This document shows positions 32,504 through 42,426 of a stretch of 64,000 nucleotides of DNA, in pieces. This stretch comes from Semisulcospira habei. Its lineage: Eukaryota; Mollusca; Gastropoda; Semisulcospiridae. The notes under the pieces are model-generated. The model was not told the origin of the DNA, ran no database searches, and saw only the letters and a program-made list of their open reading frames with translations. Made by a program: the position numbers and the translations under genes. The stretch lies in NCBI GenBank assembly GCA_036245525.1, contig BTPG01000005.1, forward strand, positions 115,301,880 to 115,365,879, in the 5' to 3' direction. Every line of letters begins with the position of its first letter. Positions within the stretch are counted from its first letter, which is position 1.

Positions 32504-32898
32504 GATGGAAAGATACGAGATGGGGGATTGAGATAGGCCCCTGCTGGCGTGCAGATCATCATCTGGAGCACTAGGCTATTTTGCTCGTTTGGTTATGTTA
32601 TCGGCAACTTTTGAAAGGTTTCTCCCGGACAGTAAACGTGGGGAGCTTACATTATGCGCGTGCGGCGATGGTGGTCGCGAGGTGGGCAAGAGGGCAAGAG
32701 AGCAAGAGAGAGGGGGTGGGGATCGGGGGGTGGGGAGGGAGGGAGGGAGTTGGGGGGAGGGGGGAGATAACGATTGCACTTTAGTTTCCAGGATGAACTA
32801 TTTAAGTACTATACTACTAAATCCTTTTTCAAGCATGTCCCTGTTAAATCTACTATAAAAAAGAATAATTATAAAACTGAAATGGTATGCCCATTTTT

Positions 32899-32900
<2 letters not shown>
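32504..32900. other. No recognisable gene; G-rich tract
   Basis: Purine-rich GGGGGGTGGGGAGGGAGGGA near 32722-32766. Confidence 0.5.

Positions 32901-32945
<45 letters not shown>
32901..32945. repeat. (AG)n microsatellite
   Basis: About 45 bases of AG. Confidence 0.95.
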
Positions 32946-32947
<2 letters not shown>

Positions 32948-33242
32948 CCATCTGCAACAAATACAATGATTTTTCTGGAACTCTTGAAGGGGTTAAATCC
33001 TCAGACTGAGGCCGCAGGCATCTGGGTTTCGACTAACCTGAGCCCCAGTGCTCTTATCACGACTGACTGTCCCCTCAGTGAGAGCCAACACATGAGCACC
33101 TGTTTTAGGCCGTCCCGCTTTCAAGGCCGAACTTCGAACTCCGTGAACCTGCTGAACGGGGTGCAAGTTGGCAAACTATACAGGACTCTCAACGACAAAG
33201 CTGCCGGATCACTTGTTGAATTAGGTTTATTTTTCCTGTTAT
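32946..33242. other. No recognisable gene
   Basis: The open frame 32774-33316 runs through the AG tract and a MITE; not supported as coding. Confidence 0.4.
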
Positions 33243-33454
33243 TTAAACCCACGAAAAACAAAAATGAACACCACCCAACTGCAAGAGGCATAGATCCTCA
33301 TGAGCCCCCGCTATAGCGGGGGCTCATGAGGATCTATGCCGCTTGCTGACATTACTTTGTGTTCGCGTTCCCTGGACGGCTGGGGATTTTCGACGTTGAA
33401 TTTACAATGATTTCAAAAAACTCAGTCTGCGTCCACTGGCATTGAAGGGGTTAA
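33243..33454 (-). mobile_element. Family A MITE
   Basis: The right end is CACTGGCATTGAAGGGGTTAA; the left end is TTAAACCCACGAAAAACAAA. Hairpin 33280-33345 has tip CGCTATAGCG. Reversed body ACGTTGAATTTACAATGATT. Confidence 0.85.
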
Positions 33455-33644
33455 AACTAAAGATAACCCTGCGACTCATCTTCCCTGAGGAGGGCGACCC
33501 TAATGTCTCCTTGGACAATATGACAGTGCTAAAATTCAGTATTAAGAAAGCCCTACCACTGAAACATTGGAAATGGCACGACCGTCTTAGTTCATGGGCC
33601 ATGCCAAAATACCTAATCAGCTACTCAGGTACTATCCTTGACCA

Positions 33645-33860
33645 TTAACTCATTCTACCCCAGACACACCACAGCATGATAAGGATCGACCATGATAGTT
33701 CAAGGGTGATGCCGGAATAGCTTGGCGCCTATGGGCGCCAAGCTATTCTGGCATCACCCTTGAACTATCATGGTCAATCTGTGTCCTGCACTGCAATGCA
33801 CAGTCTTCAGAGGACAACGGCAAAATTTGGGGATTTCGGTCTTGGGGTAGAATGAGTTAA
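33645..33860 (+). mobile_element. Family B MITE, CATTCTACCCC-end subtype, 216 bp
   Basis: TTAACTCATTCTACCCCAGA to GGGGTAGAATGAGTTAA, matching inverted ends. Hairpin AGTTCAAGGGTGATGCCGGA with loop GGCGCCTATGGGCGCC; GTGATGCC is matched by GGCATCAC. Confidence 0.92.
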
Positions 33861-33908
33861 GAGGGACTGAACGACGTTAGATCCACACGTTTTAATACAT
33901 GCATCCAA

Positions 33909-34039
33909 TTAACCGCTTCACTGCCAGTACATATTGAGTATTAGAAAGCATTGTAAAATCCAACCTCAAAGATCCCCAGACGTCAAAGAATCATGGACAC
34001 AAATTGGTTTCAGCGAGTGGCATAGATCCTCATGAGCCC
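33909..34039 (+). mobile_element. Family A MITE truncated inside the hairpin
   Basis: TTAACCGCTTCACTGCCAGT, whole left body, left arm CATAGATCCTCATGAGCCCC, then an abrupt switch to a family D arm. Confidence 0.85.
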
Positions 34040-34058
34040 CTCGAGGGAAACAACCAGT
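34037..34058. repeat. Half of a family D palindrome
   Basis: CTCGAGGGAAACAACCAGTG is the right D arm. Confidence 0.75.
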
Positions 34059-34446
34059 GTTTTTCCTGACGGCTTCAATCTACAGAAGATGGAACGACCA
34101 CTTGCTGCAACAATAAGACCGTCGTCCATCCAAGCAAAGCGCTACATCTAGCAAAGATCTTTTGACTTCATGAACCCCGAAGGTGTTGGGGGCTGAATAC
34201 ACCTCAAGAGGTCAGGTGAATGCCTCTGGGCCAACCAGTTGCGTGTCCTTGGGCTGAAAAGTCCACTAGGCATTGTGATGGAAGCTATAGAGGACCGAGT
34301 GTAACCTGTTGAAATGACACCACTCAAAACTGAAAGGCTTTAAATTGGACACTAAATTCAAAAACGACGGAACTGACGGAAGTTTTAAACCCGAGTGAAA
34401 GAGAAGCTTAAAAGAGACTAAGCTTCCAAAGACACTTCAGGCTCAG
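34059..34446. other. No recognisable gene
   Basis: Unassigned. Confidence 0.4.
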
Positions 34447-34554
34447 ATGCATGAGTCAGCTTTGGTCCTGCGCAAGCCACTAAGCAAGGTGTTCCACTGT
34501 ATCGTATCACCTTGCTTAGTGGCTTGAGCAGGACTAAACTCACGCATGCAACTG
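34447..34554. repeat. Family E palindrome
   Basis: GATGCATGAGTCAGCTTTGG TCCTGCGCAAGCCACTAAGC against GCTTAGTGGCTTGAGCAGGA CTAAACTCACGCATGCA. Confidence 0.88.
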
Positions 34555-34608
34555 ACCCCCGTGGCAGAATCTACAGCTGTTTGGAATTAAAAATTCCAGG
34601 CTAAAACT

Positions 34609-34858
34609 ACCGATTGATTGATTGATTGATTGTACATTGCTTAACGTCCCGACAGCAACAAGGCTTTTTCAGGACGTGCCTGCACTGCTTGTGAAAAAAA
34701 ACAACTAAACAGAACATTGAATGTATGTCGCCAGCCGGTCCAATATGTTAAATAAACCTAACACATGGGGCTTAAATAAAGCTAAGACCATTTAGCAACA
34801 CACATCCAATATCAAGAGCTACAGGCAGTGCAGACAGTAGGGAGAGTTTTAAAAAGAG
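34609..34858 (+). repeat. Dispersed repeat N, copy 2
   Basis: (TTGA)n TTGTACATTGCTTAACGTCC through AGTAGGGAGAGTTTTAAAAA. Matches 6146-6383 with small indels. Confidence 0.75.
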
Positions 34859-35089
34859 CACAACTGCATTCTTTATTACACAGCTACTGAAGTTAGCTTC
34901 CAGTCTTCCATGAAAAGATGGTTTCGCATTAACTTCTAAGTCGTAAGTGTTCACAGTAATCTCTCTTACTCAGGCACTCAGGACATCTAGTCTCAGTGTA
35001 ATGACCTCTTAGTTCTAAAAGCTCCTCTCTGTGTACTGACCGAGTCATTACATTGACTTCAGTGCACTCCAACGGCACAACCAGTTTGC

Positions 35090-35240
35090 AAGTCAGCACA
35101 GATCCTCATTAGCCCTCGCATTCGCATAGATCCTCATGAGCCCTCGCAATGGTATAGATCCTTATGATCCCACGCAATGGCATAGAACATCGTGGGTCCT
35201 CGCCGTATGGCCGCATAGATGCTCGTGAACTTCAGAACTT
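35090..35240 (+). repeat. Run of worn family A left arms
   Basis: GCATAGATCCTCATGAGCCC recurs in variant form at about 35097, 35127, 35153 and 35182 in the same orientation, without right arms. Confidence 0.65.
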
Positions 35241-35301
35241 GTACGGACTAATCCGGCGTCTGTCGGATGATCTTCTGCGGCATATTCAAAAGCAATCTAT
35301 C

Positions 35302-35369
35302 TGCAAGAGGGGTAGATCCTCATGCGCCCTCGTAGTTGCGAGGGCTCATAAGGATCTATCCCTCTAGCA
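35302..35369. repeat. Family A hairpin, bare core
   Basis: TGCAAGAGGGGTAGATCCTC against AAGGATCTATCCCTCTAGCA; the GGGG/CCCT change is shared by both arms. Confidence 0.85.
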
Positions 35370-35861
35370 GACATCCGCCGCTTTACGCTTGCTGTCCGCC
35401 AGGCGGGGGGAGGGGGGGTTGACTGGAGTGAGATGGAATGGTTCAGGTTAGCCACTCATCAGGCCCCAGCTGACCACAGAGTAAAAGCGGTGTTGACTCT
35501 TGTGCCCAGGTGTTCGAGTGACCCCACGTGCTTCATCGCGCTAAGTGGTCAGTCAGTTATTAGTAGTTGAGGTTCATTAGCTCTGCGAGATGGACCAACC
35601 ATGATAGTTCAAAGGCAGTGCTGGCCATAATAATCAACAGTTCATTTTTGCCTTTGAATAAAGTCTATGTTGTAATATTATTAATATATTATTTTAATAC
35701 TATTAATTATTGCAATACTACTACTGTTTAATTTAAACGGATAATTTGCTGACCAAATAAAGGTGCATACTTTTACTCCAAACTGGCCGGAATGTTGTTA
35801 CAAAAAAATCCATCCGGCATCCATCCCGCAAGTTTAAATACAGAGTACTGTTGTATTCATG
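35370..35861. other. No recognisable gene; B-arm remnant
   Basis: GAGATGGACCAACCATGATA GTTCAAAGGCAGTG at about 35586-35620 is a worn B arm. AT-rich sequence follows. Confidence 0.5.
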
Positions 35862-35950
35862 TTAACCCTTTGAGTGTCGGGAGCGGTTTTAGGCGCGATG
35901 ATTTCTGCAGGAATCATCGCGACTTAAACCGCTACCGACACCCAAAGGTA
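35862..35950 (+). mobile_element. Family C MITE, near-complete
   Basis: TTAACCCTTTGAGTGTCGGG to ACCGACACCCAAAGGTAA; palindromic throughout with GATGATTTCTGCAGGAATCATC at the centre. Confidence 0.88.
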
Positions 35951-36113
35951 AAAATACACATACGCTGTATGCGAATACACAAAAACTCTGCTCCCGATAA
36001 CTCTGCTCCATGAGTAACCCCCACTGCCGCGTGTACACAGTTCTAGTCCTCAACACTACTAGTGTTTTCACCCCTCAGTCAGTCACTCTCGGGAAAAGAG
36101 ATGAAACCAAGCT

Positions 36114-36125
36114 CTACTAGGAAAT
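36114..36125. repeat. Target-site duplication, left copy
   Basis: CTACTAGGAAAT, repeated at 39430-39441 immediately after the LINE tail. Confidence 0.88.
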
Positions 36126-39100
36126 CCTCGCGCTGGGACCATACGGCGTTGAGGCGCGTCCCCTGGGTGGTGGATAGGGGGTCCCTCGTGAGAGGGGTGC
36201 ACCGAATGAAATAAGGTGCCGTGAACCAACATGGTCTAAGGGAAGGTGACCCCGACAGAAAACCCCTGGTCCTCCTAGTAAGGGGGTTGGGCGTGGGGGT
36301 AGCTTCCCCACCCTGCAAAAAAGGAAATAGCTACAAAAACGCCGACGAAAAGACTAACAGTAATTCCTTTCCTGGAGGAGGAAGGTTCTTCTACTAGAAG
36401 ACTTATGACGTCCTGTGGTGAAAGCCGGAAGTCTTCGGAAGCCACAGGACCGAGCCGCCTCTCTCTATCCAGGGATACAACCATGGGCACATGGAACGTC
36501 AAGACCATGTACCAGAGCGGCAAGGCCGCCCAGATAGCAGCGGAAATGCAAAAGTACAACCTTTCCCTGCTAGGCATCAGTGAAGCCAGATGGACGCAGT
36601 CTGGCCAGAAAAGGCTGTTAAGTGGGGAGATGATTCTGTATTCAGGTCATGAAGAGGAGAATGCCCCCCATACAGAAGGAGTAGCACTCATGCTGTCACC
36701 AGTGGCACAGAGAGCGCTGATGGGCTGGGAACCTCTTGGGCCAAGAATTATAACAGCAGCCTTTAGAACCAAGAAAAAGCTCAAGCTGAACGTCATCCAG
36801 TGTTATGCGCCCACCAATGACAGTGACGAGGAAGAGAAACAAGAGTTCTACGACCGACTCCAGAGTGCCGTGGACAAATGTGCGGAGCGAGACATCACCA
36901 TCGTCATGGGCGATTTTAATGCCAAAATAGGGGAGGACAACACCGGATACGAAGAGGTGATGGGGAGACAGGGACTAGGCTCGGAGATGAGTGAGAACGG
37001 GGAGAGGTTTGTAGACTTTTGTGCTCTAAACCGACTTGTCATTGGAGGCAGCATCTTCCCACACAGAAGAATACACAAAGCAACTTGGGTCTCACCTGAC
37101 CATACAACAGAGAACCAAATAGACCATATCTGCATTAGCAAGAAATTTAGAAGATCCCTTCAAGATGTTCGAGTGAGGAGGGGAGCAGATGTCGCCTCAG
37201 ACCACCATCTGCTTACCTTAAGAATGAAGCTCAAGCTAAAGAAAAGCCGCACAGAGACAACAAGAAGACAGCGCTATAATGTAGGCCTCCTGAGAGAAAC
37301 TGGAGTTAGAGAAGAGTTCAAACTGGTGCTGTCCAACCGGTTTCAAGCGCTACAGGAGCTAGTAAATGAAGAGGAGGCGGTCACCACAGAGCAGCAGTGG
37401 AAGGCAGTTAGAGAGGCGCTGAACTCAACCTGCAAAGACACTGTAGGGTTCAGGAAACACCAACACAAGGACTGGCTGTCGGCACAGACCTTGAAGAAGA
37501 TAGAAGCGAGGAAGCAGAAGAAAGCAGCGGTCAACAACAGTCGCACGAGAGCAGCCAAAGTAAGGGCACAGGGGGAATACTCGGAAGCCAACCGCGAGGT
37601 GAAGAGGAGTACCAGGGCAGACAAGAGGGCCTACACAGACAGCCTGGCAGCAGAGGCAGAAAAGGCAGCAGGCAGCGGCAACATGAAACAGCTCTACGAC
37701 ATTACCAGAAGATTGTCGGGTAAGTATGGCCATACAGAAAGACCAGTAAAAGACAAAGAAGGCAAGCCTATTGCAGACAGAGCAGACCAACTCGACAGAT
37801 GGGCCGAGTATTTTGAAGAGTTACTGAACAGACCTAGCCCACCCGACCCCCCCGACATCCAGCCGGCAGAGACCGACCTACCCATCAGCTGTGACAGACC
37901 CAGCCGGGAAGAGATCAGAAAAGCAGTGGCATTTTTGAAGAATGGCAAAGCAGCAGGGCCAGATGGCATCCCAGCGGAGTCTCTGAAAGCAGACCTAGAG
38001 ACAACAGTTGAGATGCTGTACCCACTGTTTGGAAAGATCTGGGAAGAGGAGGTGATGCCAGCTGACTGGAAGGAGGGGTACCTAATCAAGCTTCCCAAGA
38101 AAGGCGACCTCAGCAAGTGTTCCAACTACAGAGGAATCACCTTGCTGTCAGTACCAGGAAAGGTCTTCAACAGGATCATCCTGGAGAGAATGAAGAGCTC
38201 CGTTGACCCCCAGCTGAGAGACCAGCAAGCAGGATTCAGGAAGAACCGATCATGTACAGACCAGATCGCCACTCTCCGCATCATCGTGGAACAGTCTCTG
38301 GAGTGGAGCTCCCCGCTGTACGTCAACTTTGTGGATTATGAGAAAGCATTTGACAGCGTGGACCGAGAGACTCTGTGGAAACTCCTACGACACTACGGTG
38401 TACCCACAAAGCTCGTCCGCCTGATCAAGAGCAGCTATGATGGCATGACATGTCGCGTGATCCACGAAGGGCAGTTCACCAGAGAGCTCCAGGTCAGAAC
38501 TGGTGTCAGGCAGGGGTGTCTGCTGTCTCCGTTCCTCTTCCTACTGGCCATAGACTGGGTCATGAAGATGACCACAGAGCACAGACGAAGTGGAATACAG
38601 TGGACACTGTGGACACAGCTTGACGACCTCGATTTTGCAGACGACTTGGAATTACTGTCCCACACTCATCAACAAATGCAGGACAAGACCACGAGGCTTG
38701 CTGACATCTCGTCCCAAGTGGGCCTCACCATTCACAAACAGAAAACAAAGACAATGAGGCTGAACGCAACCAGGGAGGAACCAGTCTTGCTTGCTGGCAC
38801 CCCGTTGGAGGAGGTGGAGTCCTTCACCTATCTCGGGAGCATCATAGACAAAAAAGGCGGCACTGATGCAGATGTCAGAGCACGAATCGGTAAAGCCAGA
38901 GCAGCCTTTCTCCAGTTGAAAAAAGTGTGGAGTTCCAGAGAGCTGTCACAACACACCAAAGTCCGGATTTTCAACTCCAATGTAAAAGCAGTTCTCCTAT
39001 ATGGAGCAGAGACTTGGAGATTGACAAAAACCACAGTCAACAGAGTACAGACCTTTATGAACAGTTGCCTTAGAAGAATTTTGCAAATCCACTGGCCAGA

Positions 39101-39429
39101 GAAGATCAGCAACGTCAGACTCTGGGAGAGAACAGAGCAGATAACAGCAGAGAATGAAATTGGGCGAAGAAGATGGGGATGGATCGGTCACAGTCTGAGA
39201 AAGCCAGCTTCCAGTATCACTAGGCAGGCATTGTCATGGAACCCCCAGGGAAAGAGGAAAAGAGGTAGGCCGAGAAACTCCTGGTGTCGAGACCTCCAAG
39301 CAGACATCAAGAGACTGGGAACCACCTGGAGTAGAATCGAAGGAGAAGCACAGGACAGGAGTTGCTGGAGGTCTCTCGTCGACGGCCTATACCCGGATAG
39401 GGGTGACAGGCGTAAGTAAGTAAGTAAGT
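36126..39429 (+). mobile_element. Full-length RTE-like LINE
   Basis: About 3.3 kb: a 5' leader of about 280 bp beginning CCTCGCGCTGGGACCATAC, one long ORF, and almost no 3' untranslated region, only a (TAAG)n tail overlapping the end of the ORF. Short size, one APE-plus-RT ORF and a tetranucleotide tail fit the RTE group of non-LTR retrotransposons; related clades such as RTE-X are possible. Exact 12-bp flanking duplications and the intact ORF indicate a recent insertion. Other copies or pieces in this window are at 1-724, 57264-61117 and 61784-61997. Confidence 0.92.
36405..39419 (+). CDS. LINE endonuclease / reverse transcriptase polyprotein
   Basis: 1004 codons, uninterrupted. The N-terminal AP-endonuclease-like domain (about residues 25-270) shows TWNV, LGISEARW, QCYAPT, MGDFNAKIG, ATWVSPD, QIDHICIS and SDHHLL, the conserved catalytic and binding blocks. 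This domain nicks target DNA. A basic, helical linker follows. The reverse transcriptase (about 510-800) has NGKAAGPDGIPAE, IKLPKKGDLSKCSNYRGITL, QAGFRKNRSC, FVDYEKAFDSVDR, GVRQGCLLSPFLF and the catalytic LDFADDLELL (FADD box), then VGLTIHKQKTKTM and YLGSIID. The C-terminus is basic ([12 protein letters not shown]). The first ATG (36405) is used; MGTWNV at 36483 is an alternative start that keeps the whole endonuclease. Such ORFs are often mislabelled craniofacial development protein 2-like. The protein would copy its own RNA at the nick in the nucleus. All catalytic blocks look intact. Confidence 0.95.
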   Translation: MTSCGESRKSSEATGPSRLSLSRDTTMGTWNVKTMYQSGKAAQIAAEMQKYNLSLLGISEARWTQSGQKRLLSGEMILYSGHEEENAPHTEGVALMLSPVAQRALMGWEPLGPRIITAAFRTKKKLKLNVIQCYAPTNDSDEEEKQEFYDRLQSAVDKCAERDITIVMGDFNAKIGEDNTGYEEVMGRQGLGSEMSENGERFVDFCALNRLVIGGSIFPHRRIHKATWVSPDHTTENQIDHICISKKFRRSLQDVRVRRGADVASDHHLLTLRMKLKLKKSRTETTRRQRYNVGLLRETGVREEFKLVLSNRFQALQELVNEEEAVTTEQQWKAVREALNSTCKDTVGFRKHQHKDWLSAQTLKKIEARKQKKAAVNNSRTRAAKVRAQGEYSEANREVKRSTRADKRAYTDSLAAEAEKAAGSGNMKQLYDITRRLSGKYGHTERPVKDKEGKPIADRADQLDRWAEYFEELLNRPSPPDPPDIQPAETDLPISCDRPSREEIRKAVAFLKNGKAAGPDGIPAESLKADLETTVEMLYPLFGKIWEEEVMPADWKEGYLIKLPKKGDLSKCSNYRGITLLSVPGKVFNRIILERMKSSVDPQLRDQQAGFRKNRSCTDQIATLRIIVEQSLEWSSPLYVNFVDYEKAFDSVDRETLWKLLRHYGVPTKLVRLIKSSYDGMTCRVIHEGQFTRELQVRTGVRQGCLLSPFLFLLAIDWVMKMTTEHRRSGIQWTLWTQLDDLDFADDLELLSHTHQQMQDKTTRLADISSQVGLTIHKQKTKTMRLNATREEPVLLAGTPLEEVESFTYLGSIIDKKGGTDADVRARIGKARAAFLQLKKVWSSRELSQHTKVRIFNSNVKAVLLYGAETWRLTKTTVNRVQTFMNSCLRRILQIHWPEKISNVRLWERTEQITAENEIGRRRWGWIGHSLRKPASSITRQALSWNPQGKRKRGRPRNSWCRDLQADIKRLGTTWSRIEGEAQDRSCWRSLVDGLYPDRGDRRK

Positions 39430-39441
39430 CTACTAGGAAAT
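39430..39441. repeat. Target-site duplication, right copy
   Basis: CTACTAGGAAAT; its last bases begin the family A hairpin that follows. Confidence 0.88.
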
Positions 39442-39501
39442 GGCAAAGATTCTCATGAGCCATGCAAATGCAATGGCTCATGAGAATCTATGCCATTTGC
39501 A
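39437..39501. repeat. Family A-like hairpin, bare core
   Basis: AAATGGCAAAGATTCTCATG against CATGAGAATCTATGCCATTT; GGC.AA/GCCAT shows both arms have left the usual GAGGCATAG form. Confidence 0.8.
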
Positions 39502-39502
39502 G

Positions 39503-39852
39503 ACGTAAGCAGCTGATTCACGGACAGTCGTTTTCCGGGACTTCCTGCCCAGAGACACCGTCTGGAATGCACAAAGAACCAAAGGGCAGGTAATTTGCGA
39601 CATTAACCTGGCATGGCGTTCTTTCTGGGGCTTGAAAGAAATCAGTCAACTGAGCCACCGTGCGGTAATCTTGCGTGTCTAAGTTTTGTTGGCGGGAAAG
39701 GCGTAGATCTGACTGGAAGACACGCATGGACTAACTCTGGCGGGATTATTGGCAAGGTGGAGGGGATTTGCGGGCAGCTTACACAGCGATCAGCATAATG
39801 AAGAAGCAAATACACGGTGTACAGTGCACTGAGCAACTAGGCTGCCTTTCTG
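39503..39852. other. No recognisable gene
   Basis: Unassigned. Confidence 0.4.
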
Positions 39853-39929
39853 GGGCGGTCCGCCATGGCGCAGTGCTAACGGCGCCTGCCACCAATGCTA
39901 CAGGTGCGCGGTTCCATACTGGGTTCCGG

Positions 39930-40035
39930 GTGCCAGTTGCATGCGCGAGCTTAGTCCTGCTCCGGCCACTAAGCCGAGGTGCGCCGCTATGTCAATTGCA
40001 TGAGCGAGAGGACTAAGCTCGCTCATGCAACCAGC
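39930..40035. repeat. Family E palindrome inside SINE-S
   Basis: GTGCCAGTTGCATGCGCGAG CTTAGTCCTGC against GAGGACTAAGCTCGCTCATG CAACCAGC; the middle is partly disordered. Confidence 0.75.
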
Positions 40036-40232
40036 TGGCCCCAGCGTCGGACTTTTTTCCTCTAGAGTCACCGATAATTAGGGCGGAAAGTCAGGGGTTC
40101 TTTCTCCGGGTACTCCGGTTTTTCCTTCCCCTCAATTTTGGTACCGGTTTCAGGCCACTTAATAAATCTCAAATACAAGCAATACAAATTTCCGAAACCT
40201 CAGTAGCTGAGCTGACCCCTCGCACCACCTGA

Positions 40233-40445
40233 TGGCTGGTTAGTTCGGGGTTTAACGTCCACGGCACCGAAGTGATAATGGACAGCCCTGACGGGCGGGT
40301 TCGGGGGGACAGGGAAATCTATTGTCTATGGAGTGCGGCCTGAACACTGATCAATTCAGGCGCACTGCAACTGTGCCACTTTCATTTACCAGGACCTTTC
40401 AACGGACATGCTCTGGAGCAAGCCCGTCTTTTTTCCCTGGATTGA
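40233..40445 (+). mobile_element. SINE-R, with an 11-bp target duplication
   Basis: GGTTAGTTCGGGGTTTAACG ... ATAATGGACAGCCCTGACGG ... CCTGAACACTGATCAATTCA ... AGGACCTTTCAACGGACATG. GCACCACCTGA is present on both sides (40222-40232, 40446-40456). Other copies are at 43355, 44138, 52484-54130 and 61692. Class is inferred from size and structure. Confidence 0.8.
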
Positions 40446-40600
40446 GCACCACCTGAATGTTCTGTGTCTGTCTTGTACTGTGTTTGTCTTCCGGCAGAGT
40501 GAAGCTTGTGTGTCACGTGAACGTGCGTGTTGGGTTCAGTTCGCGGCGCTTTGAGCCGATTCGCAGAACTGGATAAAACGCCTATATAATAAACGGTATT

Positions 40601-41062
40601 ATTTGGGATAGGGAGGTAGGGGTGGAGACGGGAGGGATTACGTCCTACATATAGTGACCATAGAGCGTATGCGAATTTAATCTATCCTCAAAACAACAAA
40701 CGAACAACAATAACAAAAACATCAACAACAAACTAACGACTGGTGATTACATACATGTATACAAATAGTAGAAAATAAATAAATAAATAAATAAATAAAT
40801 GTATGTTTGTTTGACATCGTCAAGTTAAAATAAAACAAGGAATACGGCACGGTCTGTCATGCACTGATCCAGCTGAGCATAGAAGTACATAGAACTATAC
40901 ATGCTATTTTATAAAAGAAAACACGTGTCTTGTTTTACTCTTTTGCCGTGACAGTTGTAACGGCGCACTGCGATAGAACAGCCGATTTAGAAAGAAGAGC
41001 AGTTGAAACCAGCAACAAAAAACCGCATCACCACATTCACTGAGTTTGGCATGGCATCACAG
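40601..41062. other. No recognisable gene; (AAAT)n
   Basis: (AATA)n at about 40771-40800. Confidence 0.5.
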
Positions 41063-41178
41063 CCCAATGCGCAAAAGGTCCTCGGGCTGATGCCGGCCGC
41101 TGTTGGTTCGCGCACGTCCGTGCGCGGGCCAACCGCGGCCGACGTCGGCCCGATGGCCTTTCAGTCGCGCACTGGGCA
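41063..41178. repeat. Family G palindrome
   Basis: CCCAATGCGCAAAAGGTCCT CGGGCTGATGCCGGCCGC pairs with GCGGCCGACGTCGGCCCGAT GGCC...GCGCACTGGG; tip CGCACGTCCGTGCG. Confidence 0.85.
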
Positions 41179-41355
41179 GTTACTTTTAACGTTGGCATCA
41201 TCAACACGGAGGTGTGTTTTGTGGTTTAGCCGCAAGCGAGAAAACAAACGTGTGATCAAGAGGAGCAGGCTTGCTTCTGCCCAACAACAAACCGGCTCAT
41301 GTGTAGCGATCTGATCGAACAAATAAGTTCAGTCGACGCCTTCAGGCACCACAAC

Positions 41356-41425
41356 GCCTAGATTCTCATGAGACCCAGCGGGGAGAAGGGGGGGGGGGGG
41401 GCACATGAAAATCTAAAGCCTCCAT
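41356..41425. repeat. Family A core with a G run in the loop
   Basis: GCCTAGATTCTCATGAGACC against CACATGAAAATCTAAAGCC; AGAAGGGGGG between the arms. Confidence 0.5.
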
Positions 41426-41533
41426 GTATGTATTTTGGCCTCGTTTACGTCACAATCATGACCGAATGAGGAAGAGATGAGTTCCGCGCGGCCTCAACTT
41501 TCATCTGATTCTGCCAAAGCACTGCCCCTTCCT

Positions 41534-41593
41534 GTCGTGCGCGGGCCCACTGCGGCCCACTTCGGCCCGGTGTCCTTTGCGTACTGGGTAGAG
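41534..41593. repeat. Family G, right arm only
   Basis: GTGCGCGGGCCCACTGCGGC CCACTTCGGCCCGGTGTCCT. Confidence 0.7.
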
Positions 41594-42426
41594 TAATCCT
41601 CACGAGCATTTGAGGCCGCAGGGATCATGAGAAGGAATGCCGCCTGCCGGGCTGCATGCGTGGATGGAAGGTTTACAGGTTGCGACTGAAGCGGGACTTA
41701 CCTTGGGCGAAGAAGACGATGGAATGAAGCTGTACCACCAGCGTTACCAGACCTCTGGAACAGGCAGAACAGTACATGATGAATAAATCACCAGCATTAT
41801 ACATCACCACCATCACCACTACCAGAACAAAACAATGATATTAGCAATAATCACAAAATAAATAAATACATAAATAAAATATTAAAAAATATATACGAAA
41901 AAATATATATTAAAAATAATAATAAATATTTTTTTTAATATATTTTAAAAATATATATATTTAATAATATATATATTAAAAATATATATATATATATATT
42001 TTAAAATATATATATATTTAAAAATATATATTTAAAAAAATAAAAATAAAATAAATTTCACCGGCCCCTAATCCTCCATTCAACGGTAATAAAATAATGA
42101 CCGATTGAGTCCGTACGGACAAGACTCTCAACATAAATCTACAGATGTCAGTGTTTGGGGACTATACAATACGCGTCAGTACAGGCTTATGGCAACTGAC
42201 CTACACTCGAAACCATTTGCTGTAATTTCACTACATGTATCATCAATAATGTCTAGACGCAATATTGAATACGGCATAGACGTGTAGCACTGAGCGTCAT
42301 CACTCCAAACAGTTGTCTCGTGTTCTACAAGTCAGTATCACAGGACAATTATGCAGCGCGCATCGACAAGCGAGCGTTCTGTCTGTTACTTACAGGACAG
42401 TGTATTCCGGGCGGTTACATGATTGT
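41594..42426. other. AT-rich tract, no gene
   Basis: 41860-42060 is nearly pure A/T with TATATATTTAAAA motifs. The remainder is unassigned. Confidence 0.6.

Larger units (their letters stand above)
39853..40600 (+). mobile_element. SINE-S, tRNA-headed, with two nested insertions
   Basis: The head GGTCCGCCATGGCGCAGTGC with TAACGG resembles an A box; CGGTTCCATACTGGG resembles a B box. The body contains TTTCCTCTAGAGTC, CTCCGGTTTTTCCTTCCCCT and AGTTCGCGGCGCTTTGAGCC, and a tail ATAAAACGCCTATATAATAA. Related 3' parts are at 17319 (reversed) and 25326. It is interrupted by a family E palindrome and by SINE-R. Confidence 0.65.

Noticed and set aside
33442..33648. 68-codon frame between two MITEs
   Set aside because: Its start lies in the family A terminus and no splice signals or known domain support it; it may be unique host sequence.
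37425..37790. Antisense and alternative-frame ORFs across the LINEs (also 36848-37141, 37694-38125, 58122-58586, 59404-59814, 60098-60388)
   Set aside because: Shadows of the endonuclease/RT coding frame on the other strand.
36405..39419. Host gene for a craniofacial development protein
   Set aside because: Databases often carry this label for such ORFs, but the domains, tail and target duplications show a retrotransposon.
41860..42060. Replication origin or matrix attachment site in the AT-rich tract
   Set aside because: Base composition alone gives no support; low-complexity A/T is common between repeats.
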